64,000 nt of DNA from Chloroflexales bacterium ZM16-3 (GCA_004138175.2 RYFE02000001.1:186001-250000); one strand, 5' to 3'. Counted from the stretch's first letter, positions 21,753 to 30,213 are shown. Notes: generated by a model not told the origin, from the letters alone. Program-made: numbers and translations.

Positions 21753-22736
21753 ATGCCTGTTATTACATACCGCCAGGCGCTTAACGACACGCTCGGCGAG
21801 GAGCTCTCCCGCGACCCGAACGTCCTGCTGATGGGCGAGGAGATCGGGCTCTTCCAGGGCTCGTACCGGATCACCGATGGTCTGCTTGAGGAGTTCGGCC
21901 CGCGCCGGGTGGTCGATACGCCGATCGCCGAAGAGGGCTTCGTCGGCCTGGCCATCGGCTCGGCGATGCTTGGACTGCGCCCGGTGGTCGAGATCATGAC
22001 GATCAACTTCATCCTGGTCGCGATTGACCAGGTGGTGAACCACGCCTCGAAGATCCACTATATGTTTGGGGGCCAGGTGCGCGTGCCCATGGTTATCCGC
22101 ACGCCCTCCGGCGGCACCGGCCAACTCGCGGCCACCCACTCGCAGAGCTTCGAGAACTGGTTCGCCTATTGTCCCGGCCTGAAGGTGGTGGCCCCGGCCA
22201 CCCCCTACGACGCCAAGGGCCTGCTGCGCGCTGCCATCCGCGACGATGACCCGGTGATCTTTGTCGAGAGCCTGGCCCTCTATGATACGAAGGGCGAGGT
22301 GCCCGAGGACGATGACTACGTGGTGCCGATTGGCATGGCAGAGGTCAAGCGCCAGGGCAGCGATGTGACGGTGATATCCTACTCGCGCATGACGGCCGTG
22401 GCTATGCAGGTGGCCCAGCGTATGGAGCAGGAGGGCATCAGCGTCGAGGTGGTTGACCTGCGCAGCCTGCGCCCGCTCGACCGCCCGACGATCATCGAGT
22501 CGGTGAAGAAGACGAACCGCGCCGTGGTGATCGCCGAGGACTGGTACTCGTACGGCATCACCGCCGAGATCGCCGCGACCATCCAGGAGCAGGCATTCGA
22601 CTACCTGGACGCGCCGGTGCAGCGGGTGGCCGGCCTGGAGGTGCCGCTGCCCTACGCGAAGGATCTCTCGGCGGCCTCTAAGCCAAGTGCTAATAGCCTC
22701 GCGTACGCCATCTATAAGGTGCTGGGGAAGAAGTAG
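21753..22736 (+). CDS. pdhB: Pyruvate dehydrogenase E1 component, beta subunit
   Basis: This 327-residue partner of PdhA begins MPVITYRQALNDTLGEEL and carries the transketolase-like motifs VLLMGEEIGLFQGSYRIT, DTPIAEEGFVGLAIGSAMLGLRPVVEIMT and the C-terminal VVIAEDWYSYGITAEIAATI. Together the alpha and beta chains form the heterotetrameric E1. The start is chosen at the family N-terminus, after GGGAG; the open frame upstream is heptamer repeat. It lies between two heptamer hairpins in the same operon. Confidence 0.95.
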   Translation: MPVITYRQALNDTLGEELSRDPNVLLMGEEIGLFQGSYRITDGLLEEFGPRRVVDTPIAEEGFVGLAIGSAMLGLRPVVEIMTINFILVAIDQVVNHASKIHYMFGGQVRVPMVIRTPSGGTGQLAATHSQSFENWFAYCPGLKVVAPATPYDAKGLLRAAIRDDDPVIFVESLALYDTKGEVPEDDDYVVPIGMAEVKRQGSDVTVISYSRMTAVAMQVAQRMEQEGISVEVVDLRSLRPLDRPTIIESVKKTNRAVVIAEDWYSYGITAEIAATIQEQAFDYLDAPVQRVAGLEVPLPYAKDLSAASKPSANSLAYAIYKVLGKK

Positions 22737-22782
22737 TGTTGAGTGCTCAAACACACTCAACACTCAACACTCAGCACTCGAA
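22736..22782. repeat. Heptanucleotide inverted array (CTCAACA type)
   Basis: GTGTTGAGTGCTCAAAC is followed by ACTCAAC repeated and ACTCAGC. It lies between pdhB and the E2 gene, just upstream of AGGAG. Confidence 0.9.
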
Positions 22783-22795
22783 ATAGGAGTATCCT

Positions 22796-24109
22796 ATGGC
22801 AGAAGTAACCATGCCCCGGCTCTCCGATACGATGTCGGAGGGGACGGTCGGGCGCTGGCTGAAGAAGGTCGGCGAGGCGGTGGCGGTGGGTGAGATCATC
22901 GCCGAGATCGAGACCGATAAGGCCACGATGGAGCTTGAGTCGTTTGACGCGGGCACCCTCCAGAAGATTGTCATTCCCGAGGGGAAGATGGTGCCGATCG
23001 GCGAGGTGATTGCCTATATTGGCGAGGGCGTCCTTCCCGCCGAGGCTGCGCCCGCGCCTGCAGCTGCCGCGCCTGCGGCTGCCCCGGCTGCGGCTGCCCC
23101 GCCTGTCCCGGTCGCCAATGGCACTGAAGACGCTCGGGTGAAGGCATCGCCCCTGGCGAAGCGGATCGCCAACGATCTCGGCGTCGATCTGCGTCAGGTG
23201 GAGGGTAGCGGCCCCGGCGGCCGGATCGTTAAAGAAGATGTCGAGGCAGTCGCCGCCGGCAAGCCGCGCCCGGCCCCCGCGCCCGCGCCCGCCCCGGTAG
23301 CCCCGGCAGCCCCGGCAGCCCCGACAGCCCCAGCAGCCCCGGCAACCCCGGCAGCCCCGGCAGACGCCTCACAGGTGACTCCCGACTCCCGACTCCCGAC
23401 TCCCGACTCCCGATTCCCAGCCCCCACCGTCACGCCGATGTCGCGCATGCGCAAGGCGATCGCTCGGGCCATGAATGACAGCAAGCCCGGCGTGCCGCAC
23501 ATCTACGTCACCATGGAGATCGACATGGACGCGGCGATGGCCCTGCGCGAGCAGATCGTCGCCAGCGGCACCAAGGTCTCGGTGAACGACCTGGTGGTGA
23601 AGGCGGCGGCCAAGGTTCTGCGGGCCGTGCCTGCGGTGAACGCCAGCTACGCGGCGGGCGAGGACGGCCAGCCAGCCATCGCCCGCCACCCGGCGGTGCA
23701 TGTGAGCGTGGCCGTGGCCCTGCCCGACGGTCTGGTGGCCCCGGTGGTGCGCGACGCCGACAAGAAGAGCGTCGGCACAATCAGCGCCGAGATCCGCGAT
23801 ATGGCCGCCCGTGCCCGCGACGGCAAGATCAAGCCGAATGAGCTCGACGGGGCGACCTTCCAGGTGACAAACCTCGGCATGTTCGGCGTGGTCGAGTTTG
23901 GCTCGATCATCACCGTGCCCCAGGCGGCCTCGCTGGCCGTGGGCGCGGTGCGCAAGGTGCCGGTGGTGCGCGGCGACCAGATCGTGATTGGCCAGGTGAT
24001 GAACGTCACCATCAGCGTTGACCACCGGGTCGTGGACGGGGCCGTGGCGGCCGAGTACCTCAAGGAGCTGAAGGCGCTGCTTGAGGCTCCGATGAGCATC
24101 CTGATTTAG
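22796..24109 (+). CDS. pdhC: Dihydrolipoamide acetyltransferase (E2) of the pyruvate dehydrogenase complex
   Basis: This 437-residue protein has one lipoyl domain (residues 1-78, lipoylated lysine in IETDKATMEL), an Ala/Pro linker, a peripheral-subunit-binding domain (about 115-150, ASPLAKRIANDLGVDLRQVEGSG), a second linker, and a catalytic core ending with the active-site ISVDHRVVDGA. It takes acetyl from E1 and passes it to CoA. Part of the second linker (PDSRLPTPDSRFPAP) is translated from a GACTCCC heptamer array, which could lengthen or shorten by 7-residue steps. No E3 gene is adjacent. Confidence 0.94.
   Translation: MAEVTMPRLSDTMSEGTVGRWLKKVGEAVAVGEIIAEIETDKATMELESFDAGTLQKIVIPEGKMVPIGEVIAYIGEGVLPAEAAPAPAAAAPAAAPAAAAPPVPVANGTEDARVKASPLAKRIANDLGVDLRQVEGSGPGGRIVKEDVEAVAAGKPRPAPAPAPAPVAPAAPAAPTAPAAPATPAAPADASQVTPDSRLPTPDSRFPAPTVTPMSRMRKAIARAMNDSKPGVPHIYVTMEIDMDAAMALREQIVASGTKVSVNDLVVKAAAKVLRAVPAVNASYAAGEDGQPAIARHPAVHVSVAVALPDGLVAPVVRDADKKSVGTISAEIRDMAARARDGKIKPNELDGATFQVTNLGMFGVVEFGSIITVPQAASLAVGAVRKVPVVRGDQIVIGQVMNVTISVDHRVVDGAVAAEYLKELKALLEAPMSILI
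23376..23418 (+). repeat. Heptanucleotide array (GACTCCC type) inside the E2 gene
   Basis: Five to six consecutive GACTCCC/GATTCCC units lie in the second linker of the acetyltransferase gene and read in frame as PDSRLPT-like heptapeptides. Only one arm is present. Confidence 0.9.
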
Positions 24110-24813
24110 GAGCCGGAAGCTCTCACACCCAGCCCGCGCAGCAGTGCGCGGGCCTCGTGCTCGTACAGGGCGGCGACATCGCCAATGATCGGCTGGAGGT
24201 GGCTGTCGAGCTCTAGTCCGACCAGGCCGTGGCCGATCGCCCAGCAGCGCAGCGTGGCGATCAGGACGGGCATGGGCATCTGCTCGCTGGTGTCCTGCAT
24301 CCATGCGGCGGTGTGCGCTGTAATGCTCGGGGGCAATGGCAGATCTGCCAGCCCAGCGTCTAGACGGCCCTGCGCAGCGGCGATGCCGAAGAGCTCGCCG
24401 AAGACCGAGAGGGTCGCCCTGGCCTCGGGCGCGGTGATGTCGGCTGGGCCAACGTAGCCAGGGATGGGTGTGCCGAAGAGCAGGGCGTACTCGGCGGGGT
24501 GGGCGACGGCCCAGGAGCGGTAGGCGAGCATCGCGGATAGCAGGCGCTCGGCCACATCTGTATCGGCCATACGCTCGCCCTCGGCGCGCAGGGATGCGCC
24601 CATCGCCCGGTAGGCGTCCACGATCAGGTCGGTGATCAGGGCGTCGCGGTTGGCGTAGTAGTAGTAGATCGCCGCCGAGCTGAGGCCCATCTCGCTGGCA
24701 ACGGCGCGCAGCGAGAGCGCCGCCGCGCCGTCGCGGGCCATATGGGCGCGGGCGGTGTCCTTGATCTCATCGCGGATGGCCGCGTGCTGGCGAGCGCGTC
24801 GCTCCTGCTTCAT
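24106..24813 (-). CDS. TetR/AcrR-family transcriptional regulator
   Basis: This 235-residue protein has an N-terminal helix-turn-helix (residues 12-62; LSLRAVASEMGLSSAAIYYYYANRDAL) and a C-terminal ligand/dimer domain of the WHG type (YRSWAVAHPAEYALLFGTPIPGY). Its stop codon overlaps the E2 stop codon by two bases on the opposite strand. It lies 50 bases downstream of the epimerase-like gene on the same strand, whose promoter contains a tetO-like palindrome. The natural inference is that it represses that gene and itself. The ligand is unknown. Confidence 0.88.
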   Translation of the reverse strand: MKQERRARQHAAIRDEIKDTARAHMARDGAAALSLRAVASEMGLSSAAIYYYYANRDALITDLIVDAYRAMGASLRAEGERMADTDVAERLLSAMLAYRSWAVAHPAEYALLFGTPIPGYVGPADITAPEARATLSVFGELFGIAAAQGRLDAGLADLPLPPSITAHTAAWMQDTSEQMPMPVLIATLRCWAIGHGLVGLELDSHLQPIIGDVAALYEHEARALLRGLGVRASGS

Positions 24814-24863
24814 ACGTATCGCTTCCGGGGATAGGTTGGGGGTCTGCGGCCCTAACTATATCA

Positions 24864-25820
24864 CTATGCGGCGGCGGGCTGGGCGGCGCGGTGGGCGCGG
24901 TACCAGGCCAGGGTGCGGCGGATGCCATCGGCGAGCGGAGTCGGTTGCTGGCCGAAGGCCGCCTCGCAGCGTGAGCTGTCGATGATGAAGGGGCGCTCGA
25001 ACTCGTACATCATCTCGACCGTCTCGCGGGCCTCGGGGATAAACAGGCCGCCGATGACCATCATCATGCGGCCCATGCCGCTCATCTTTGGCTCAACCCC
25101 AAGCTCCTGGTAGATCATTGTGATCAGCTCGCGCTGGGTGAGCGGCGCGGCGCTGGGTATGTGCCAGTGCTGGCCGAGCGCATCCTCGCGCTCGCCGAGG
25201 ATGGCCAGAGTCTCGCCGAAGTCGCCGATGTAGGTGTAGCTGTGGGGCAGGTCCAGGCGGCCGGTGGCCTGGGCGGCCTTGCCTGACAGGGCGGGCAGGA
25301 ATACCCGCTCGCCCAGGGACGAGCCAAGCACGCCGGGGCCGTAGAAGTCGGAGCCGCGCGCGGAGGCGGTGCGCAGCCGCCCGCTGCGGTGGGCCTCGGC
25401 CACCTGCTCGGCCATCTGGGCGCGCACCTGGCCCTTGCGGGTGTGGGCCGCGTAGGGCAGATCCTCGTGGATGGGGCCGTCCACCTGGCCGTACATGTAC
25501 AGGTTCTCGGCCACGATCAGCTTCGCGCCGGCGGCGGCCGCCCCCGCGATGATCGCCGTCTGGAGCGGCGGGAACTTGGCGACCCACTCGGCGTAGCCCG
25601 GCTGGGCGCACTGGTAGACGGCGGCCGCGCCTTCGGCAACAGCCTGCACGCTCGCCTGGTCGTACAGGTCAGCCTGCACGACCTCTGCGCCCGCCGGGGC
25701 TTCGGCCTTCCCACTGCGGTTGATTATGCGCACGGTGTGGCCTCGGCGCAGCAGCGCCTCGGCGGTTGCTATTCCCAGCGGGCCGCTGCCGAGCACGACG
25801 TGGATCTCTTGAGTGATCAT
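24864..25820 (-). CDS. NAD-dependent epimerase/dehydratase-family oxidoreductase
   Basis: This 318-residue extended short-chain dehydrogenase starts MITQEIHVVLGSGPLGIA, a Rossmann nucleotide-binding loop, followed by RIINRSGKAEAP. An ENLYMYG segment supplies the YxxxK-region tyrosine equivalent, and LDLPHSYTYIGDFGETLAILG is typical of the family. The substrate is unknown; relatives act on nucleotide sugars or small aldehydes and ketones. AGGAAGG lies upstream of the ATG. The promoter overlaps a CTATCAGTGATAG operator and a TetR gene follows, so expression is probably induced by a ligand of that repressor. Confidence 0.85.
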   Translation of the reverse strand: MITQEIHVVLGSGPLGIATAEALLRRGHTVRIINRSGKAEAPAGAEVVQADLYDQASVQAVAEGAAAVYQCAQPGYAEWVAKFPPLQTAIIAGAAAAGAKLIVAENLYMYGQVDGPIHEDLPYAAHTRKGQVRAQMAEQVAEAHRSGRLRTASARGSDFYGPGVLGSSLGERVFLPALSGKAAQATGRLDLPHSYTYIGDFGETLAILGEREDALGQHWHIPSAAPLTQRELITMIYQELGVEPKMSGMGRMMMVIGGLFIPEARETVEMMYEFERPFIIDSSRCEAAFGQQPTPLADGIRRTLAWYRAHRAAQPAAA

Positions 25821-25840
25821 TAGTTTGCCTTCCTGTTTTT

Positions 25841-25898
25841 CTATCGCTGATAAGAATTCTCTATAGCGATATTCTATCAGTGATAGAAATTTTGTCAA
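25841..25898 (-). promoter_or_regulatory. TetR-type promoter-operator of the epimerase-like gene
   Basis: On the minus strand a perfect TTGACA (25893-25898) and TAGAAT (25871-25876) are 16 bases apart. The palindrome CTATCAGTGATAG at 25874-25886 overlaps the -10 box and equals the core of the Tn10 tetO operator. A second, near-perfect site CTATCGCTGATAA lies at 25841-25853, 33 bases away centre to centre. Confidence 0.8.
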
Positions 25899-25998
25899 TA
25901 GGCAAGTGGAAGATCTGACGCTCCCCTCACGAGATCTGACCGTGCTACAATGCGCCCTGCTATATGCGCGGCCGGGCTGGCGGGCGAGGGGATAGAGC

Positions 25999-26838
25999 GT
26001 GCAATTTGACATAACTAGCATGGAGATCGACCCATCGCTCGCCGACCCGCTGGATCTGGCCGGGCGGGCGGATCTGCTCGACGAGTTGGATCTGTTGCTG
26101 GCTGGCCATCGGTCGCCGCCCACAGATCTGCTGCGGCGAGCGGAGGCGCTGCGCGCGCGCGTCGAGGCGATTGACTCGGCCCTGGCCGACGATCTGCGCG
26201 GGCGGATCGTCGCCGGGGCGCTCCCTCCCGCCGGGCTGCGGGCTGAGCTGCGCCGCTATGTGACAGGCTCTGCCGATGGTGGGCGCGATCGTGACGACCA
26301 GTACGACAGCCTGGATCTGCTGCTCGGCCGCGCGCTAGGTCTCGCCGCGCCCGCTGGACAGATCGCCGAGTTGCCGCCAGGCATGGTGGCCTACCAGCCC
26401 ACCCCGGCCCGCTGGCTGCTCGATCTGCCTGAGCGGGCCGGGATCACGCCGATGGACACCTTTGTGGACATCGGCGCGGGTTTGGGCCAGGTGGCTATTC
26501 TGGCGGCCCTGCTCAGCGGGGCGCGTGCCATCGGCATCGAGATCGAGCCGGCCTATGTGGCGGTGGCCCGCCGCAGCGCCGATCTGCTCGGCCTCGGGCA
26601 TGTGAGCTTCCGCTGCGAGGATGTGCTGTCCGCCGACCTGAGCGCGGGCACGGTGTTCTACCTCTACACGCCGCTGGTCGGGGAGTTGCTCGGCCAGCTG
26701 CTCGCACGCCTGCGGCGCGAGGCCGCCGCCCGTCCGATCCGTGTCTGCGCATACGGGCCGTGCGTGCCGGTTATTGTGGCGCAGGATTGGCTCAGGCAAG
26801 CGGCGCGCTGCGGGCCAATGATCATTTTGACGACCTGA
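25999..26838 (+). CDS. SAM-dependent methyltransferase (class I)
   Basis: This 279-residue protein has a helical N-terminal half and a Rossmann methyltransferase core with the SAM motif FVDIGAGLGQVAILAALLSG (about residue 155), the acidic GIEIEPAYVAVARR loop and a YLYTPL segment after strand 4. The layout resembles DOT1-like or small-molecule methyltransferases. The substrate is not evident. The chosen start is GTG with GAGGGGA upstream; an ATG seven codons in is possible. It is transcribed away from the TetR-regulated gene. A direct repeat of AGATCTGAC, 21 bases apart, lies at 25911 and 25932 upstream. Confidence 0.8.
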   Translation: MQFDITSMEIDPSLADPLDLAGRADLLDELDLLLAGHRSPPTDLLRRAEALRARVEAIDSALADDLRGRIVAGALPPAGLRAELRRYVTGSADGGRDRDDQYDSLDLLLGRALGLAAPAGQIAELPPGMVAYQPTPARWLLDLPERAGITPMDTFVDIGAGLGQVAILAALLSGARAIGIEIEPAYVAVARRSADLLGLGHVSFRCEDVLSADLSAGTVFYLYTPLVGELLGQLLARLRREAAARPIRVCAYGPCVPVIVAQDWLRQAARCGPMIILTT

Positions 26839-26894
26839 TGCGTTCTATGTGACCACGCAACGAAAGCCATTCATAGATCATACGAGGCTATCCT

Positions 26895-27659
26895 ATGACT
26901 GTCAGCTTCATTCCCGCCCCGCTCGACGAGATCGTCGAGTCCGTCCGCGCCCACGTGGCCTCGCTGTCGTCGCCGTTCGAGTCGTTCCTTGAGGATCACA
27001 TCCTGGCCTCGAATCACTACCGGATCGTGATCGACGGTGCGGAGGCGGGGTTCTGCTCGATCCACGGCGAGAGCCTGATCACGCAGTTTGCCCTGGTGCC
27101 CGCCCAGCGCCGCCACGGCCAGACGGCCTTCTGGGGCGTTCGGCGGCTGGAGAGCGTTCAGGCCGCTTTTGTGCCCACCAGCGACGAGCTGTTCTTGTCC
27201 CACGCCATCGACGACTGCCGACAGATCGACCGCCAGGCATACTTCTTTCAGGCGCTCACCGACTCGCCCGCTCCGGCGGCGGATATCTGCCTGCGCCATG
27301 CCGATATGGCTGACCTGCCGCTGATCCGCGCTGGATCGGGCAGCTTCTTCGATGCCCTGGAGTCGAATCTGGAGCAGGGAAAACTTTACATAACAGAGAA
27401 ATCAGGGGAATGCGTGGGCTTCGGGATCATCGAGCGCAGCACGCTCTATGCGGATGTGGCCAGCGTGGGGATGTACACGTGTGAGGAGGTGCGGCGCACG
27501 GGGGTGGGCACCGCCACGATCAGCGCGCTGATCGCGGAGTGTCGGCGGGCCGGGCTGCGGCCGGTGGCGGGCTGCTGGTACTACAACCACCGCTCGAAGC
27601 AGACCCTTGAGGCGGCGGGGATGTATACGCACACCCGGCTGCTGCGGGTGAGCTACTGA
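26895..27659 (+). CDS. GNAT-family N-acetyltransferase
   Basis: This 254-residue protein has a C-terminal GNAT domain (about residues 130-250) with GECVGFGIIERSTLYAD, the acetyl-CoA pyrophosphate loop region RRTGVGTATISALI and YYNHRSKQTLEAAGMY. The N-terminal 130 residues look like a second, degenerate GNAT-like half (VIDGAEAGFCSIHGESLITQFAL). It probably acetylates a small amine; the target is unknown. It follows the methyltransferase by about 55 bases on the same strand and may share its transcript. Confidence 0.8.
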   Translation: MTVSFIPAPLDEIVESVRAHVASLSSPFESFLEDHILASNHYRIVIDGAEAGFCSIHGESLITQFALVPAQRRHGQTAFWGVRRLESVQAAFVPTSDELFLSHAIDDCRQIDRQAYFFQALTDSPAPAADICLRHADMADLPLIRAGSGSFFDALESNLEQGKLYITEKSGECVGFGIIERSTLYADVASVGMYTCEEVRRTGVGTATISALIAECRRAGLRPVAGCWYYNHRSKQTLEAAGMYTHTRLLRVSY

Positions 27660-27660
27660 G

Positions 27661-27718
27661 AATTGTAGATTGCAGATTGTAGATTGTGATCCGGGTCAAT
27701 CTGCAATCTGCAATCTAC
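27661..27718. repeat. Heptanucleotide inverted array (ATTGCAG type)
   Basis: GATTGTA/GATTGCA units pair with AATCTGC units across a short CCGGGT centre. The right arm runs into the end of the ureohydrolase gene, where it encodes the last residues and the stop codon. Confidence 0.9.
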
Positions 27719-28640
27719 TGAGGAAGCTCCAGATCGCGACGGCGGCGAGGCGGGCGGTGCGCCCGTCGATATCGTAGGTCGGGTTGAGCTCGCTGACCTC
27801 TAGCAGGCGGCTGCGCGGCTCGGCCCCGGCCAGCTCGGCTAGCAGGCAGAGCTCCTCGCCGCTCATACCGAGCGGGTTGGGCGCGCTCACGCCGGGGGCG
27901 TCGGCGGCCCGCACCACGTCCATGTCCAGCCCCCAGAAGACGCTGGCCGCCTGCGTCTCCAGGATCTCGGCAACGAGGGCGGCCAGACCGGCGGCGCGGG
28001 CATGGCGCAGGCTGAAGGCGCGGGCGCCGCGCTCGGCCAGGTAGCGCCCGTAGGCCGCCGAGTTGGCGAAGGGCTGCCCCCCCAGCTCGATGAAGCGCTC
28101 TGGCGCGACGTGGCCGCCCTCCAGGATCTGGCGATAGGGCGTGCCGCTGTTGCGCGGCGTGTCGGCGCGCACATCGTAGTGGGCGTCCACATTGATCGCC
28201 AGCGCCGGGCCAGCGGCGTCGGCCATGCCCGCGCAGTCGGGGAAGCTGATGTCGTTGCCGCCGCCGAGGACGATCAGGGTCTTGCCGTCGGCGATCACCT
28301 GGCGCACCAGCGCACGGTGCAGGTCGTGGGTGGCCTCAAGATCCGGCTGGATCTGCGTGTCGCCCAGGTCGAAGAGGCGCAGCCCCTCCAGTCCAGCCAC
28401 ACCGAGCTTGTAGAGGGCGGCGCGGATGGCGGCCGGGCCGTCGGCTGCTCCGGGGCGGCCACGGTTGCGGCGCACGCCCTCGTCCTGTGGGCAGCCGAGG
28501 ATGACCACCTGGGCGGCGGGGTAGTCGGCTGGGGCGAATGTCGCCAGCTCGCCGAGCCGGGGGTCGTTCGGGTCATCGCGGCGGTAGCGCAGGGCGGGGT
28601 CAGGGCGTGCGGTGGCGGCGAACAGCTCTGTCACATCCAT
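27696..28640 (-). CDS. Arginase/agmatinase/formiminoglutamase-family hydrolase with altered metal site
   Basis: This 314-residue protein has the ureohydrolase fold, with IVLGGGNDISFPD, INVDAHYDVR and a later WGLDMDVV. In canonical members the first motif is GGxH, giving a manganese ligand. Here the histidine is asparagine, and the third motif also departs from SxDxDxxDP. It may therefore use another metal arrangement or substrate; formiminoglutamase-like proteins are the closest in feel. The final QIAD and the stop codon are encoded by a heptamer array. It follows the DUF4129 gene by three bases. Confidence 0.75.
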   Translation of the reverse strand: MDVTELFAATARPDPALRYRRDDPNDPRLGELATFAPADYPAAQVVILGCPQDEGVRRNRGRPGAADGPAAIRAALYKLGVAGLEGLRLFDLGDTQIQPDLEATHDLHRALVRQVIADGKTLIVLGGGNDISFPDCAGMADAAGPALAINVDAHYDVRADTPRNSGTPYRQILEGGHVAPERFIELGGQPFANSAAYGRYLAERGARAFSLRHARAAGLAALVAEILETQAASVFWGLDMDVVRAADAPGVSAPNPLGMSGEELCLLAELAGAEPRSRLLEVSELNPTYDIDGRTARLAAVAIWSFLSRLQIAD

Positions 28641-28643
28641 ACA

Positions 28644-29984
28644 TCACCTGTCGTCCAACGAATCGAGCGCCCGCTCGGCACCCTCGGCGTCGGCGAGGGC
28701 GACCCCGGCGGGGTTGTAGCGGGCGCGCTCGTAGGCGGCGGTGAGGGCTGCCACAGCCTGGGGTGCCTCGACGGCGGCGGCGAGCTCGGCAGGGGTCTGG
28801 GCTGGGGCGCGGGTCAGATCGCGGGCCTCCAGGCGCAGCAGAAAGCGCACATAGGCCCGGCGCACCCTGGTGGCCGGGTCATCATCACGCAGGGCGGCCA
28901 AGGCGGCCTGGAGCCCCACCAGGTGGCGGGCGAAGGGGTTGCGCAGCCGGCCCAGCAGGTCGCGCAGGTCGCTGGCGAGGCTGGCGGCCACGCCGAGCGA
29001 CTCACGCTCCTCGTCCTCGGCCCTGGCGCGCTGGCTGCGCCTGCGCAGCAGCAGGATCGCGGCGATGATGATCACCAGCGGGATGAGGGCCATCAGGAAG
29101 GTCGCGCCATCGGCGAGGCGGGTGACCGTCTCGAACATGCCCTGGTCGTTGCCCCCGCTCGTCACCTGCTCGGGCTGCGGCATCAGGTTCTGGAGCAGGC
29201 TGATGCGGGCGAAGATCGCGCGCAGCAGGTAGGCCAGCGGCTCGCCGAGGAAAGTGATGAGCAGGTAGGCGATCAGGCCGCCGACAAGTGCGAAGGGCAC
29301 GATCAGCAGGCGCAGCAGGTTCTGGGCGGCCTCCATGGTTGCGCCGCCGCCGAGCAGGGCCACGGCCAGCACCCCGATGAGCACCACGGCAACGATCGCG
29401 ATGACCAGGCTGATCAGCCAGCGCCAGCCGAGGCGCTTCTCGCGGCTGGCGGGGTCATCCTCGGCGTGGGTGAGGGCCAGGGCGAGCAGGCCGAGGCTGA
29501 TGAAGCCGACGATATGGGCCATCGCGGGGGCGCTGCCGAGGGGCGTGCCAAGCCCGAGGATGGGGCCGATCAGCAGCGCGACTACCATAACAGCCGCGCC
29601 CCTGCCGAAGATGGCGCTCACGCTGAGGCTATCGCGGGTGGCGACGCGGGTGCCGCGCCAGTAGAGGAAGAGCGCGATCAGGGTGAGGGTGTAGGCTAGG
29701 CCGAGTCCATTGCTGCCGGGGAGGAAGGCGGCCAGTCCGGCGAGCGGCCCGCCGAACTGGCGGGCCAGCACCAGCAGCACAGCCAGCGCGGCGCCCACGG
29801 CGAGGGCAGTGCGCTCCATGCGCGGCGGCAGCCGCAGGCTGATGGTATCTGCGGCGACGCCGAGGGCGACCACGAGCAGCAGGAAGGGCCAGGGCAGGTC
29901 GAAGCTCGTCAGCGCCAGGATCGGCAGGCTGACCAGGGTCGTCTCCAGGGAGGCCAGCGTGAGCAGCGTGAGCAGCCGGGCCAT
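28644..29984 (-). CDS. Membrane protein with C-terminal DUF4129-like domain
   Basis: This 446-residue protein has about ten to eleven hydrophobic segments across its first 330 residues, then a soluble tail with a DUF4129-type pattern (RRAYVRFLLRLEARDLTRAPAQTPAEL ... ALTAAYERARYNP). Such domains often accompany transglutaminase-like or DUF58/MoxR genes, but none of these is present here. The function is unknown. It lies between rpmG upstream and the ureohydrolase gene downstream, the latter almost overlapping, which suggests a shared transcript. Confidence 0.7.
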   Translation of the reverse strand: MARLLTLLTLASLETTLVSLPILALTSFDLPWPFLLLVVALGVAADTISLRLPPRMERTALAVGAALAVLLVLARQFGGPLAGLAAFLPGSNGLGLAYTLTLIALFLYWRGTRVATRDSLSVSAIFGRGAAVMVVALLIGPILGLGTPLGSAPAMAHIVGFISLGLLALALTHAEDDPASREKRLGWRWLISLVIAIVAVVLIGVLAVALLGGGATMEAAQNLLRLLIVPFALVGGLIAYLLITFLGEPLAYLLRAIFARISLLQNLMPQPEQVTSGGNDQGMFETVTRLADGATFLMALIPLVIIIAAILLLRRRSQRARAEDEERESLGVAASLASDLRDLLGRLRNPFARHLVGLQAALAALRDDDPATRVRRAYVRFLLRLEARDLTRAPAQTPAELAAAVEAPQAVAALTAAYERARYNPAGVALADAEGAERALDSLDDR

Positions 29985-29998
29985 AGGCCCTCACAGCA

Positions 29999-30035
29999 TA
30001 GCAATGCGCCGTGGCATCGCCACGGCGCATTGCTA
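29999..30035. terminator. 17-bp perfect hairpin after rpmG
   Basis: TAGCAATGCGCCGTGGC and its complement flank an ATC loop, 14 bases beyond the rpmG stop. No T tract follows on the minus strand. Confidence 0.6.
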
Positions 30036-30048
30036 TAAGAAGCGCAGT

Positions 30049-30213
30049 TTACTTCGTCTCGCGGTAGGAGACATGTCGGCGAACGATCGGGTCGTACTTC
30101 TTCAGCTCAAGGCGGCTCGGGTCGTTGCGGCGGTTCTTCATGGTGGTGTAGGTGTGGCCGCTCTCGGAGCTCTTAAGCTTGATCACGATGCGGTTGCCCT
30201 TTTTGCTGGCCAT
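30049..30213 (-). CDS. rpmG: 50S ribosomal protein L33
   Basis: The gene encodes 54 residues beginning [20 protein letters not shown], with [21 protein letters not shown] and ending [10 protein letters not shown]. This is a full L33 of the class without zinc-binding cysteines. It is a component of the large ribosomal subunit. It was too short for an ordinary ORF cut-off. A promoter with TTGTCT and TACAAT at 17-base spacing lies upstream, and a perfect hairpin follows it. Confidence 0.95.
   Translation of the reverse strand: MASKKGNRIVIKLKSSESGHTYTTMKNRRNDPSRLELKKYDPIVRRHVSYRETK

Noticed and set aside
24106-24109. Translational coupling between E2 and the TetR gene
   Set aside because: The two genes converge and only their stop codons overlap.
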